A stretch of DNA of 34,684 nucleotides from Polaromonas sp. (GTDB lineage: Bacteria; Pseudomonadota; Gammaproteobacteria; Burkholderiales; Burkholderiaceae_C): NCBI RefSeq assembly GCF_018780625.1, contig NZ_JADMJK010000111.1, positions 2,412 through 37,095 on the forward strand, in the 5' to 3' direction. Positions 8,178 through 15,773 of this stretch are shown piece by piece. The translations under genes were made by a program, and so were the position numbers. Position 1 is the first letter of the stretch. Each line of letters begins with the position of its first letter. The notes beneath the pieces are model-generated. The model had not been told where the DNA came from. It was given only the letters and a program-made list of their open reading frames with translations, and made no database searches.

Positions 8178-10823
8178 TTAGTTGTTGATCTTCACACCGA
8201 AGGTCAACACAGCCGACTGGCCAGGCGCCAGGGTGCCAACGGTGGCGGTGATGGTGCCGGCCGCACCCACCAAAGGAGCACCGGCGGCAATCGTGCCCAC
8301 CGAAGTGGCAGGCGCGGTGCTCAGCAAGGTGTAGCTGGGCGTGGCGTCCGACACGACGACGGCTGTCGCGTCGGCCGAGCCCACGTTGGTCACCGTGATC
8401 TGGTACAGCACGCACTCGCCGGGCTTGGCACTCAGGCTGCCCGTGCCGTAGGTCGTGTCAGCAACACCGTCGCAGGTCACGTCCAGCGACTGGCCTTTGT
8501 TCAGCGTCAGGTTACCGGCGATCACCGTGGTGCTGTCCGTCGCAACCGACGGCGCAGGCGCCACGACGATATACGTGTTGGTACCGTTGGCGGAAGTCGC
8601 CGTGATGGTGGTCGCATTCACGGAGGCGGGCACAGCGCCACTCGGGGCAATCACCTTGTTGAACACGGTGATGGACTGGCCAGGAGCCAAGCCAAGGGCC
8701 AGCACGGCATGCAGGCTGCCCGAAATCAGCGGATCAGCCGCATCCAGCCCACCGCTGCCGTTCAAGTCGTAATACATCACGGATGTCCAGCCGGCCTGGT
8801 TGTTGGCAGAGGGCAGCGTGATGGTACTGACGGTACCGTTGCCTTCCAGCACGTTGCCGGTGTTGGTCAGCGTGTGGCTGTAGACATAGGAGCCGCCAGG
8901 GTAGGTTTGACCCGTGCCGTTAGGCGTGATGCTGAGGGAGCGCACGGCATTGACCGTCACGGCATCATGCAAAGTGTCGCTGACACCGGAGGTCGGCGAT
9001 AGCGTGCGGAAATACAGATCGCTCGTTCCTGCGGCAACCCCTGCCGGCACCGTGACCACGGCGCAGACCATGACAGAACCACCGGCTGCCACGGAACCCG
9101 TGTTGGTGATGGTGGCGCCGGTGGTGGTACAAACGTTTCCAACGTTTGCCTTGAAGGTCACGGTCCAGCCCGCAGGCAGGATCGTGCTGCCGAAACCGGC
9201 CACCGTGCTGGCGCCCAGGCTGTAGCTGTCAGGCGATGGGCCGGTGTTGTTGGCCACCAGCGTGAACACCGTGGTGTTGCCAGGGTTCACGCTGTTGGTC
9301 ACCAGTGCGGAGACCTCGGGACCCGCACCGCTACCCAGCACGCCAGCGGCGCCAATAGCGGCGTTGTTGGTCAGGTCCATAGAGGCCGCAGTGATCGCCG
9401 AGAGCGTGTCGGTGGCCGTTGTAGACACGCCCGGGTTAAATACCGAGGTGGCCGTTTTCACGACGCTGAATGGTGCGTTTGCGTTGGTCGCGTTCAGGGG
9501 CAAGGTGGCCTTGAGGATCACGTTGTAGGAAGCACCGGGAGCCAAAGGACCGGTGTCGATGATGCCGTCAAGGGCGGTATCCACCATCGGGGTGACGCCA
9601 TCGCTCTTGAACAGCTGGAAGGTGGTGCCCGCAGGAAAGCTGCCGGTGGACAGCGTGATGTTGAAGCTGTCGGTGCTGTTGCCGTTGTTGGTCACCAGGT
9701 TGGTGAAACTGACCGTGGAGCCGGGTGCCGCAGGACCTGGCACCGTATCGCCGGTGAAGCTCAAGGCAGCCGCTTGCAGCACGTTGAAAGGCACGGTGTT
9801 GGACGTGCCGGTCACGGTGGTGCCTGCGCCATTGTTGTAGGACGTTGTGGCGGTGTTGTTCTGAACACCGGCTGTCGTGCCAGCAAGCACATTCACCTGA
9901 AAGCTGAGGGTACCCGACTGGCCTGCCGCGACCTGTGCCAGGGTGGCCAGGAAGGTTTTGCTGCCTGCGGTGTAGGAAGATACCAGGGTGTTGGGCGCAG
10001 TGCCCGCAGTCGCGCCAGCGTCGCTCAGCGCCGTAGTGCCTGTCACACTCCAGCGCGCCGACGTCGCCACATAGCTCATGCCTGCAGGGATCACGTCGGT
10101 GATCGCCACGGCGGTGGCAGTGCTGTTACCGGTGTTGGTGTAGGTCAGGGTGTAGGTGTAAGGACCGCTGCCTGGCGCACCGCTGGCGGCGCTGATGGAC
10201 TTGGTCAGTGTGACCACTGCGTTGCCCGTGACGGTGGTGGTATCGGTGTTGGACTGGGTCAAGGCAGAGAACGCGCTCGTTCCCGTCACGGTGATCACAT
10301 TGGTCTGTCCTGACGTCGCCGTGCTGGGCACTGTGCCCGTCACGATGAAATTAAAGGCGCTGCCCGAAGCGAGTGCACCGGTGGACGTGATGGCCGGACC
10401 GGTGGGCGCACCGCTGCCGTTGTCGACAAAGATCTGCACGTTCGCCAGTTGGAAAGGTGTCGCTGCGCTGGCCGCTGCCAGGCTAAACGTGTCCGAGCCG
10501 TTGCCGGTATTGGTCAGGGTGTGCGGGTAGTACACCACGCTGCCTGGCGTGGCGGTCTGGGCACCATTGGCCACAAGCGTCATGCTGGCCACCTGGGTGA
10601 CCGAGGTGCTTACGGTGTTGGACGTTACGGTGCGCGCAACGCCGGAGACGTCGGTGTAGGCCGCGGAAGCCTGGTTACTGATGGACGTGCCCGCTGGCGG
10701 CGCGGCCGCATGCGCCCCGATGCCGGCAAACGCCAGCAGCAGGGTAACAAACAGCCCGACCAGCCAATGCGTAAAGAAATGAGGCAGCCGAAGGGGCTGC
10801 GGACCTGGGGGTGTGGCGTACAT
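8178..10823 (-). CDS. Secreted DUF11-repeat surface protein (881 aa)
   Basis: Residues 1-38 are a signal peptide with a long n-region and the hydrophobic core LVGLFVTLLLAFAGIG, ending near AHA. The mature part is built of beta-sandwich repeats of roughly 120-150 residues marked by N-x-G-N type motifs: TLTNTGNGSD (~101), YTNTGNSTA, TNNGNSTDSF, NNTGPSPDSY, TLTNTGNVLE and TNVGSADATA, consistent with DUF11 ('conserved repeat domain'). It is Thr/Ser/Ala/Gly-rich, with almost no cysteine and no C-terminal anchor. The N-terminal GTSISNQASAAYTDV...SNTVSTSV module matches that of the downstream barrel protein. An SD-like GGAG lies 11 nt before the ATG. It is the second gene of the operon, with hairpins on both sides. 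I infer an abundant extracellular or S-layer-like structural protein. Confidence 0.88.
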   Translation of the reverse strand: MYATPPGPQPLRLPHFFTHWLVGLFVTLLLAFAGIGAHAAAPPAGTSISNQASAAYTDVSGVARTVTSNTVSTSVTQVASMTLVANGAQTATPGSVVYYPHTLTNTGNGSDTFSLAAASAATPFQLANVQIFVDNGSGAPTGPAITSTGALASGSAFNFIVTGTVPSTATSGQTNVITVTGTSAFSALTQSNTDTTTVTGNAVVTLTKSISAASGAPGSGPYTYTLTYTNTGNSTATAVAITDVIPAGMSYVATSARWSVTGTTALSDAGATAGTAPNTLVSSYTAGSKTFLATLAQVAAGQSGTLSFQVNVLAGTTAGVQNNTATTSYNNGAGTTVTGTSNTVPFNVLQAAALSFTGDTVPGPAAPGSTVSFTNLVTNNGNSTDSFNITLSTGSFPAGTTFQLFKSDGVTPMVDTALDGIIDTGPLAPGASYNVILKATLPLNATNANAPFSVVKTATSVFNPGVSTTATDTLSAITAASMDLTNNAAIGAAGVLGSGAGPEVSALVTNSVNPGNTTVFTLVANNTGPSPDSYSLGASTVAGFGSTILPAGWTVTFKANVGNVCTTTGATITNTGSVAAGGSVMVCAVVTVPAGVAAGTSDLYFRTLSPTSGVSDTLHDAVTVNAVRSLSITPNGTGQTYPGGSYVYSHTLTNTGNVLEGNGTVSTITLPSANNQAGWTSVMYYDLNGSGGLDAADPLISGSLHAVLALGLAPGQSITVFNKVIAPSGAVPASVNATTITATSANGTNTYIVVAPAPSVATDSTTVIAGNLTLNKGQSLDVTCDGVADTTYGTGSLSAKPGECVLYQITVTNVGSADATAVVVSDATPSYTLLSTAPATSVGTIAAGAPLVGAAGTITATVGTLAPGQSAVLTFGVKINN

Positions 10824-10896
10824 GATGGGGCTTACTCCTGGTTTCTTGGGTGAACGTTAATTTCAGAAAAAGATAAAAATGACGCACGAGGACTCC

Positions 10897-10914
10897 CCGA
10901 ACCGCAGGGTTCGG
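10897..10914 (-). promoter_or_regulatory. Hairpin in junction between first and second surface genes
   Basis: CCGAACC (10897-10903) and GGTTCGG (10908-10914) pair perfectly around a 4-nt loop, about 28 nt after the stop of the 169-aa gene. A T5 tract follows about 17 nt later, too far for a classical terminator. It may be a weak attenuator or a processing signal. Confidence 0.5.
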
Positions 10915-10942
10915 TATCGAAGCGTGGAAAACGGGGCTTACT

Positions 10943-11452
10943 TCACGGCTTGGCTCTGGCGCTGACGCTGGACTCGGGGGCATCAATGCGCACCCGCAAC
11001 CCGACCGCAGCACTGCCACCTGCAGCCAGGGTGCCGACTTCCCAGCGCAGGGCGCGGTATTGCTCCAGCGGCACGGGCTCCGCTCGTTCAGCACCGTTGG
11101 ACTGTTTGACCATGCGCATCAGGGGCATGGGGGCAAAGCGGGCGCCGTCCGTTGACGCCTGCGCGGCGGCAGGCGAGGCGCTGCCCGCAACAAACGTGGT
11201 GCCCATGGGCACCGGCACGGTCGCCAGCAGCTTGGCCGCCGCCGCAGTGCCGCCGTTGCGGTAGGTGCTGCTGTAGTCAATCAGATCACCCGGCTTGCCT
11301 TGTGCGGCAGGCCGGAGAACGGCCTTGCCATCGACCATGTCCACGCGTTGCGCGAGGAGCGTCGAGGTCACGTCGGCACGCTGAGCCCAGGCGGCCTGCC
11401 CCATGGCCAGGCTGGCGGAAAAAATACAGAGACTTAAAAGCGACTTCATCAT
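10943..11452 (-). CDS. Small secreted protein with single DUF11-like domain (169 aa)
   Basis: The sequence begins ATGATG; either codon gives a signal peptide (MKSLLSLCIFSASLAMGQAAWA, cleavage near AWA-Q). The mature part is about 145 residues. The segment PGDLIDYSSTYRNGGTAAA followed by VPVPMGTTFVAGSAS matches the start of a DUF11-type domain, in which an unpaired 'transitional' repeat describes a beta-sandwich. It ends with a short charged tail. It is the first gene of the surface operon and lies behind a long AT-rich leader. It could be a chaperone, cap or minor subunit for the larger repeat proteins; the sequence gives no direct proof. Gene confidence is good, role unknown. Confidence 0.8.
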   Translation of the reverse strand: MMKSLLSLCIFSASLAMGQAAWAQRADVTSTLLAQRVDMVDGKAVLRPAAQGKPGDLIDYSSTYRNGGTAAAAKLLATVPVPMGTTFVAGSASPAAAQASTDGARFAPMPLMRMVKQSNGAERAEPVPLEQYRALRWEVGTLAAGGSAAVGLRVRIDAPESSVSARAKP

Positions 11453-11720
11453 CGAATACCCCGTTGTCAGGCCTCAAAACTCGACTGCATGACCTTGTTT
11501 TGATCGTTTGGCAGCGGGTTCTTAAGAAAAATAATTACATTTTGATATGAACTAATTTAAGCTTTTTTTACAAAAAATTAATTTTTCCCCGCTAAACAAA
11601 CTCCAAAAAAGCATAAAAAGTCACCATTTTTATGAAAATTCTTTCATATTTCCAACATCTTCATGGAAATTTTTGGATATTTAATTGTTTTCAGACTTAT
11701 TTACTTACATGAAAATCAGT
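11453..11720 (-). promoter_or_regulatory. Very AT-rich leader/promoter region of the surface operon
   Basis: Most of this stretch is A/T with many homopolymer runs, in sharp contrast to its surroundings. It contains short dyads such as ATGAAA-attc-TTTCAT (11632-11647). It must hold the operon promoter, but I cannot choose one -10/-35 pair among many AT matches. Such tracts are typical targets for H-NS/MvaT-like silencers; that is inference. Confidence 0.45.
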
Positions 11721-12081
11721 AGATCTGTAACGGCCATCGACGCCAACGATGACTTCCGGCAGGTTTTTCCGGTTTCCGCGATGCGCAAGCCCACAGGATT
11801 TTTTGAACAGCAGCGCTGATCCTGGCGCCGAAAACGATCGCGGACTTTGCAGGAACACTGCGCCAGGGAAGGGGCTCAAATTTGAAGTGCAGCGCCTTGC
11901 TCAATCAAGGGCTGCAGATGAAAGAACTCCGGCATTGCCGAACAGTTCAGAGTGGAGCGCGCATGGCGCTGCCGCAAGGGCAAGACCAGGACTTGATGGG
12001 GAGCCATCGCCCAAACGGGGGGAGAGCGAAGACCAGGGCGCTGAGAAGGTGATGCACCAAGGCGCCAAAGAGACGAAAACC
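11721..12081. other. Intergenic stretch with no convincing gene
   Basis: The base composition returns to normal here. A plus-strand open frame at 11749-12162 exists but has no recognisable domain, low-complexity composition, and runs antisense into the end of glcF. I see no hairpin with a T-run to end glcF. It may hold an unseen RNA or a decayed gene. Confidence 0.4.
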
Positions 12082-12098
12082 GCTATTTATTCAATAGC
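12082..12098. repeat. GCTATT...AATAGC palindrome at the glcF 3' end
   Basis: Six-base arms surround a 5-nt centre. The same arms occur in the intergenic repeat ending at 14677 and, shortened to five bases, in the one ending at 30365. On the minus strand this copy encodes the last residues and the TAG stop of glcF. The rest of the 54-bp unit is not visible here. Confidence 0.6.
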
Positions 12099-13321
12099 GC
12101 TTCATCCAGCACTTCGACCCAATGCCGCACCGGCGTGGCGGTGCCGCTTTGCAAATGCGTAATGCAGCCGATGTTGGCCGACACAATCACTTCGGGCTGC
12201 ATCTCGCTCAGGTTGGCGAGCTTGCGGTCGCGCAGCTGGTAGGAAATTTTGGGGTTAAGCACTGAATAGGTGCCCGCCGAGCCGCAGCACAAATGGGCTT
12301 CGCAGCTGGCGACCTTGATATCAAAACCGAGCGCGCCCAGATGCTGCTCCACGCCGCCGCGCAGTTGCTGGCCGTGCTGCAGGGTGCAGGGCGGGTGAAA
12401 GGCAATCTGGCCTGCGCGGGCGGCGACCTGGGGACGCAGTTGCTCCACCAGTTCTGGCAGCAACTCGCTCAGGTCGCGCGTCAAGGCGCTGATGCGGGCG
12501 GCTTTGTCGGCGTAGACCGGGTCGCCCTTCAGTATGTGCCCATATTCCTTGACGGTGACGCCACAGCCCGAGGCGTTCATGACGATGGCTTCCACACCCG
12601 GCTCAGTGCCCGCGTCCACATAGGGCCACCAGGCGTCGATGTTGCGCCGCATCTCGGCCTTGCCGCCGTCCTGGTCATTGAGGTGAAACTTCACGGCGCC
12701 GCAGCAGCCGGCCTTGGGCGCCAGCACGGCCTGAATGCCGGCGGCGTCCAGCACGCGGGCGGTGGCGCTGTTGATGTTGGGGCTCATGGCGGGCTGCACG
12801 CAGCCGGCCAGCATCAGCACCTTGCGCGGGTGCCGGCGGGTCGGCCAGCGGCCGGCATCCTGGGGGGCGGGCACCTTGTTTTTAAGCGATGCGGGCAGCA
12901 GGCCGCGTACCGCCTGGCCCAGCTTCATGGCGGGCGCAAACAGCGGCGACGGCAGGCCTTCCTTCAGCGCCCAGCGCAGGGCGTTTTCAGTGGCCGGACG
13001 CGGTACGCGTTCATCGACCAGCTTGCGGCCAATATCGATCAGGTGGCCGTACTGCACGCCGCTGGGGCAGGTGGTTTCGCAGTTGCGGCAGCTCAGGCAG
13101 CGGTCCAGGTGCAACTGGGTTTTACGCGTGGGCACCTCGCCTTCGAGCACCTGCTTGATCAGGTAGATGCGCCCGCGCGGACCATCGAGCTCGTCGCCGA
13201 GCAGCTGGTAAGTCGGGCAGGTGGCGGTACAAAAACCGCAGTGCACACACTTGCGCAAAATGGCTTCAGCCTCTTTTCCGTCGGCGGTGTGGATGAATTC
13301 GGGGGCGAGCTTGGTTTGCAT
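12083..13321 (-). CDS. glcF: Glycolate oxidase iron-sulfur subunit GlcF
   Basis: This 412-aa protein carries electrons from the flavin subunits of glycolate dehydrogenase towards the respiratory chain at the inner membrane. It has two 4Fe-4S motifs: C25-x2-C28-x2-C31-x3-C35-P (CVHCGFCTATCP) and C75-x2-C78-x2-C81-x3-C85-P (CLSCRNCETTCP). The C-terminal half has two CCG domains, seen as GCCGAVKFH and LCCGSAGTYS. Length matches the family. The start lies in a poor SD context, 5 nt after a tiny upstream ORF. glcE is immediately upstream in the same direction. The last codons and the stop fall in a dispersed palindrome. The identification is secure; in vivo it needs GlcD, which is not in this window. 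Confidence 0.95.
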   Translation of the reverse strand: MQTKLAPEFIHTADGKEAEAILRKCVHCGFCTATCPTYQLLGDELDGPRGRIYLIKQVLEGEVPTRKTQLHLDRCLSCRNCETTCPSGVQYGHLIDIGRKLVDERVPRPATENALRWALKEGLPSPLFAPAMKLGQAVRGLLPASLKNKVPAPQDAGRWPTRRHPRKVLMLAGCVQPAMSPNINSATARVLDAAGIQAVLAPKAGCCGAVKFHLNDQDGGKAEMRRNIDAWWPYVDAGTEPGVEAIVMNASGCGVTVKEYGHILKGDPVYADKAARISALTRDLSELLPELVEQLRPQVAARAGQIAFHPPCTLQHGQQLRGGVEQHLGALGFDIKVASCEAHLCCGSAGTYSVLNPKISYQLRDRKLANLSEMQPEVIVSANIGCITHLQSGTATPVRHWVEVLDEALLNK

Positions 13322-13326
13322 GATGT

Positions 13327-13437
13327 TCAGGACGCTGGGTCAATCACCTTGGCCTTGCGACGCAGGCTGCGCAGAAGGTCGGCATGAAAAGGGGGCAAGG
13401 ACGGGGCGGGCAGCAAAATGGCCAGCAGCGCAGGCAC
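13327..13437 (-). CDS. Possible 36-codon GTG-start ORF between glcE and glcF
   Basis: A GTG 4 nt after the glcE stop opens 36 codons that end 5 nt before the glcF ATG. The predicted peptide has a hydrophobic start (VPALLAILLPAPSLPPF) and a basic end (LLRSLRRKAKVIDPAS). No SD precedes the GTG. Its exact fit and the weak glcF SD suggest translational coupling, but chance is a serious alternative. Confidence 0.22.
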   Translation of the reverse strand: MPALLAILLPAPSLPPFHADLLRSLRRKAKVIDPAS

Positions 13438-13441
13438 GGTT

Positions 13442-14527
13442 TTACCAGTCGGCCGACAGGCGGCCGGGATTGAATATGCCGGCCGGGTCAAACTGCTGTT
13501 TCAGCGCGTGATGAATGCGCGCCAGCGGGGCACTGAGCGGCGTGAACACCGGCACGCTTTTGTCGGCGGCGCGAAACAGCGTGGCATGGCCCAAGGCTTG
13601 GGCGGCCGCCTGGCGAATCGACGGCGCCTGGCTGGCGGGCCGCTTGAGCCAGCGCTGGGCGCCGCCCCACTCCATGAGTTTGGGACCAAGATCAAGCGCG
13701 GCAGCTGTGTCGGGTACGCTGACGCGCCACAGCGACTCGTCGCCCTGCAACTCAAAAAATGGCAAGGTCTGCTCGCGCAGGCCGGACCACAGGGCGCCGG
13801 CCGTGCTGTCGGCCGCTTCACCGCCCAGGGTGACGCGCGCAGCGGCCACCGCCGCCTTGGCGCCGCGCAGCCGCACGGCCAAATGGCCGTCTTGCCAGCA
13901 GGACGCGTTGATGGGCAGAGGCAACCCGCCCCAGCGGTTCAGTTGCTTCAGGGCCTGGGCCTCGGTCATCTCGAACAGCAGCGTGCTTTCAGCGGGCGCC
14001 ACCGGCAACACCTTGAGCGAGACCTCCAGCAGCAGCGCCAGGGTACCGAGCGAGCCGGCCATCAAGCGGGACACGTCGTAGCCCGCCACGTTTTTCATGA
14101 CCTGGCCGCCAAAGGTCAGCACCTCGCCCTTGCCGTTGACCAGCGTGACGCCCAGCATGTAGTCGCGCACCGCCCCGACGCTGCCGCGCGCCGGGCCATT
14201 GAGGCCGCTGGCCACCATGCCGCCGACCGTGGCGTTCGGACCGAAGTGCGGCGGCTCGAAGGGCAGGCACTGGCCTTGCGACGCCAGCAGCGCCTCCAGC
14301 TCGGCCAGCGGCGTGCCGGCGCGCACGGTCACCACCAGTTCGCTGGGCTCATAGCTGAGTACCCCTGAAAAGGCGCGCATGTCGAGCAGGTCCCCCTTCA
14401 GCGCCTGGCCGTAAAAATCTTTGCTGCCGCCCCCGCGAATGCGCAGCGACTGGCCTGCTGCGGCTGCGGTGCGTACGCGCTCGGCGATTGAAGCGGTCAT
14501 GTCGGTATCTGAATCCATGAGCACCAT
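13442..14527 (-). CDS. glcE: Glycolate oxidase FAD-binding subunit GlcE
   Basis: A 361-aa subunit of glycolate dehydrogenase with a PCMH-type FAD-binding fold. RIRGGGSKDFYG near residue 30 is the FAD pyrophosphate loop. VGGMVASGLNGPARG and GGQVMKNVAGYD...GSLGTLALLLE are typical of the GlcE/GlcD family. I place the start at 14527: GAGG lies 8 nt upstream and the length then matches E. coli GlcE, whereas an in-frame ATG at 14605 would add 26 low-complexity residues and has no such SD. It is transcribed with glcF. glcD, normally upstream, is replaced here by an SMP-30 gene. Confidence 0.93.
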   Translation of the reverse strand: MVLMDSDTDMTASIAERVRTAAAAGQSLRIRGGGSKDFYGQALKGDLLDMRAFSGVLSYEPSELVVTVRAGTPLAELEALLASQGQCLPFEPPHFGPNATVGGMVASGLNGPARGSVGAVRDYMLGVTLVNGKGEVLTFGGQVMKNVAGYDVSRLMAGSLGTLALLLEVSLKVLPVAPAESTLLFEMTEAQALKQLNRWGGLPLPINASCWQDGHLAVRLRGAKAAVAAARVTLGGEAADSTAGALWSGLREQTLPFFELQGDESLWRVSVPDTAAALDLGPKLMEWGGAQRWLKRPASQAPSIRQAAAQALGHATLFRAADKSVPVFTPLSAPLARIHHALKQQFDPAGIFNPGRLSADW

Positions 14528-14623
14528 GGTAAGCGCCTCAGGCGCCGGGGCGGTTTGATTTTTTTGAATGGGGTTTGTTCGGATTTTTTGCAGCGGCATG
14601 GCCATGCGCCAGAAATCGGCATC

Positions 14624-14677
14624 AAATCAGAATCAAGCCCAATATTTACGGGATCAATTAGCTATTTATTTAATAGC
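14624..14677 (+). repeat. 54-bp dispersed intergenic repeat, copy A
   Basis: It begins AAATCAG, contains AGCC followed after exactly 21 nt by GCTATT, and ends with AATAGC. It aligns without gaps over 54 positions with the copy at 30312-30365. It lies between the SMP-30 gene and glcE. Similar elements are, as I recall, common in Comamonadaceae intergenic DNA. Confidence 0.7.
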
Positions 14678-14680
14678 AAT

Positions 14681-15604
14681 TCAGTCGATAAAGAAATTGA
14701 CCGGCAAGCCCGGCACCTCGACCTGCATGGAAAACACACAACCCGACTGCGGGTAGATTTGCAGCTCCCGGGCCGGCCGGCCGTGGCGGGCGCTGGTCAG
14801 GTACAGCGTTTTCAGGTCGTCGCCGCCAAAGCACGGCATGGTCGGGCATTGGGCAGGAACGGCAAACTCGGCCAGCAACGCGCCGGTGGGCGAGAGCTTG
14901 AGCAGCCGGGCGCCTTCGTACATGGCGACGTAGTAGTTGCCTTGCACGTCCACCGCCGCACCGTCGGGCCGGCCGCCGTAGCCCGCCATGCCGGGCTGCC
15001 AGCCTTCGGGCTTGCCGGGCCACTGGCAAAACACCCGCTCGCGGCGCAAGGTGTTGGTGGCAGCATCCCAGTCCCAGGCACGAATGGTGTGGCGCGGCGT
15101 GTCGGTCCAGTACAAGGTGCCGGCGTCAGGCGACCAGGCCAGGCCGTTGGCGGTGGTGGCGTTGCCGGCCTTGAGTTCAAGCGCGGGCGCGGGGCCGCGG
15201 CCATCCAGTGAAAACAGCTGCGCCCGGGCGGCATCGCGTGGCTCGTAAATGGTCCCGGCCCAAAAGCGTCCCAGCGGGTCGGCCTTGCCGTCGTTGAAAC
15301 GGGTGGTGGCAGGGTCGTGCCGCGCGGGCGCCAGCAACTCCAGCGCCCCGCCCCACTGGCGCGCGCGATAAATTCCGCTTCGCAGCGCGATCACCAGGCC
15401 GCTAGCCTGCCCCTGCGTTTTGGCGGGGGCGATGCAGCCGGGCTCCGAGGGCATGGCCCAGCTTTCATGCGTGCCCATGAACACGTTGGCGCGATGAATC
15501 TGCCGGGCCGCAATGTCGACCCAGTACAGCAGCTGCTCGTCGGGGTGCCAGAACGGGGACTCGCCCAGTTCGCTGGGCGCGGTCACTACGGTGTGCCAGG
15601 TCAT
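14681..15604 (-). CDS. SMP-30/gluconolactonase/LRE family sugar lactonase
   Basis: A 307-aa six-bladed beta-propeller predicted to hydrolyse an aldono-lactone with one divalent metal ion. Family motifs are GESPFWHPDEQLLYWVDI near the N-terminus (the metal-ligand Glu), ANGLAWSPDAGTLYWTD in the middle (metal-ligand Asn) and DGAAVDVQGNYYVAMY (catalytic Asp). The start at 15604 is preceded by AAGGAAA 7 nt upstream. A longer frame to 15664 would begin inside the amtB terminator, so I reject it. The gene stands alone behind that terminator and ahead of glcEF. Substrate is unknown; L-arabinono-, glucono- or xylono-lactone are typical for the family. Confidence 0.9.
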   Translation of the reverse strand: MTWHTVVTAPSELGESPFWHPDEQLLYWVDIAARQIHRANVFMGTHESWAMPSEPGCIAPAKTQGQASGLVIALRSGIYRARQWGGALELLAPARHDPATTRFNDGKADPLGRFWAGTIYEPRDAARAQLFSLDGRGPAPALELKAGNATTANGLAWSPDAGTLYWTDTPRHTIRAWDWDAATNTLRRERVFCQWPGKPEGWQPGMAGYGGRPDGAAVDVQGNYYVAMYEGARLLKLSPTGALLAEFAVPAQCPTMPCFGGDDLKTLYLTSARHGRPARELQIYPQSGCVFSMQVEVPGLPVNFFID

Positions 15605-15662
15605 GGGGGGGTTTCCTTGAAAAAGCGGGTCGGCCGATGTAGCCAGCGCAAACTGTACAGGC

Positions 15663-15699
15663 AAAAAAAACAGCCCGCTGGCTTGGCACCAGCGGGCTG
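15663..15699 (-). terminator. Rho-independent terminator of glnK-amtB
   Basis: CAGCCCGCTGG (15671-15681) and CCAGCGGGCTG (15689-15699) form a perfect 11-bp stem with a 7-nt loop. On the minus strand a T8 tract follows at once (15670-15663). It lies 75 nt after the amtB stop. Confidence 0.95.
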
Positions 15700-15773
15700 A
15701 ACATCACAATGAGACTATTTTTGGCCATCAGGCAAACTGCCTTTGCAGGGCAGTCCGCCTGGCGTTTTCAAGC

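Noticed and set aside
11749-12162. Plus-strand frame of 137 codons upstream of the surface operon.
   Set aside because: No family, no SD, and its end runs antisense through the glcF C-terminus.
14528-14605. Longer glcE starting at the ATG at 14605.
   Set aside because: The ATG at 14527 has a well-spaced GAGG, and the extra 26 residues do not resemble GlcE.
15605-15664. Longer SMP-30 protein starting at 15664.
   Set aside because: The codon lies within the T-tract of the amtB terminator; the ATG at 15604 has a good SD.
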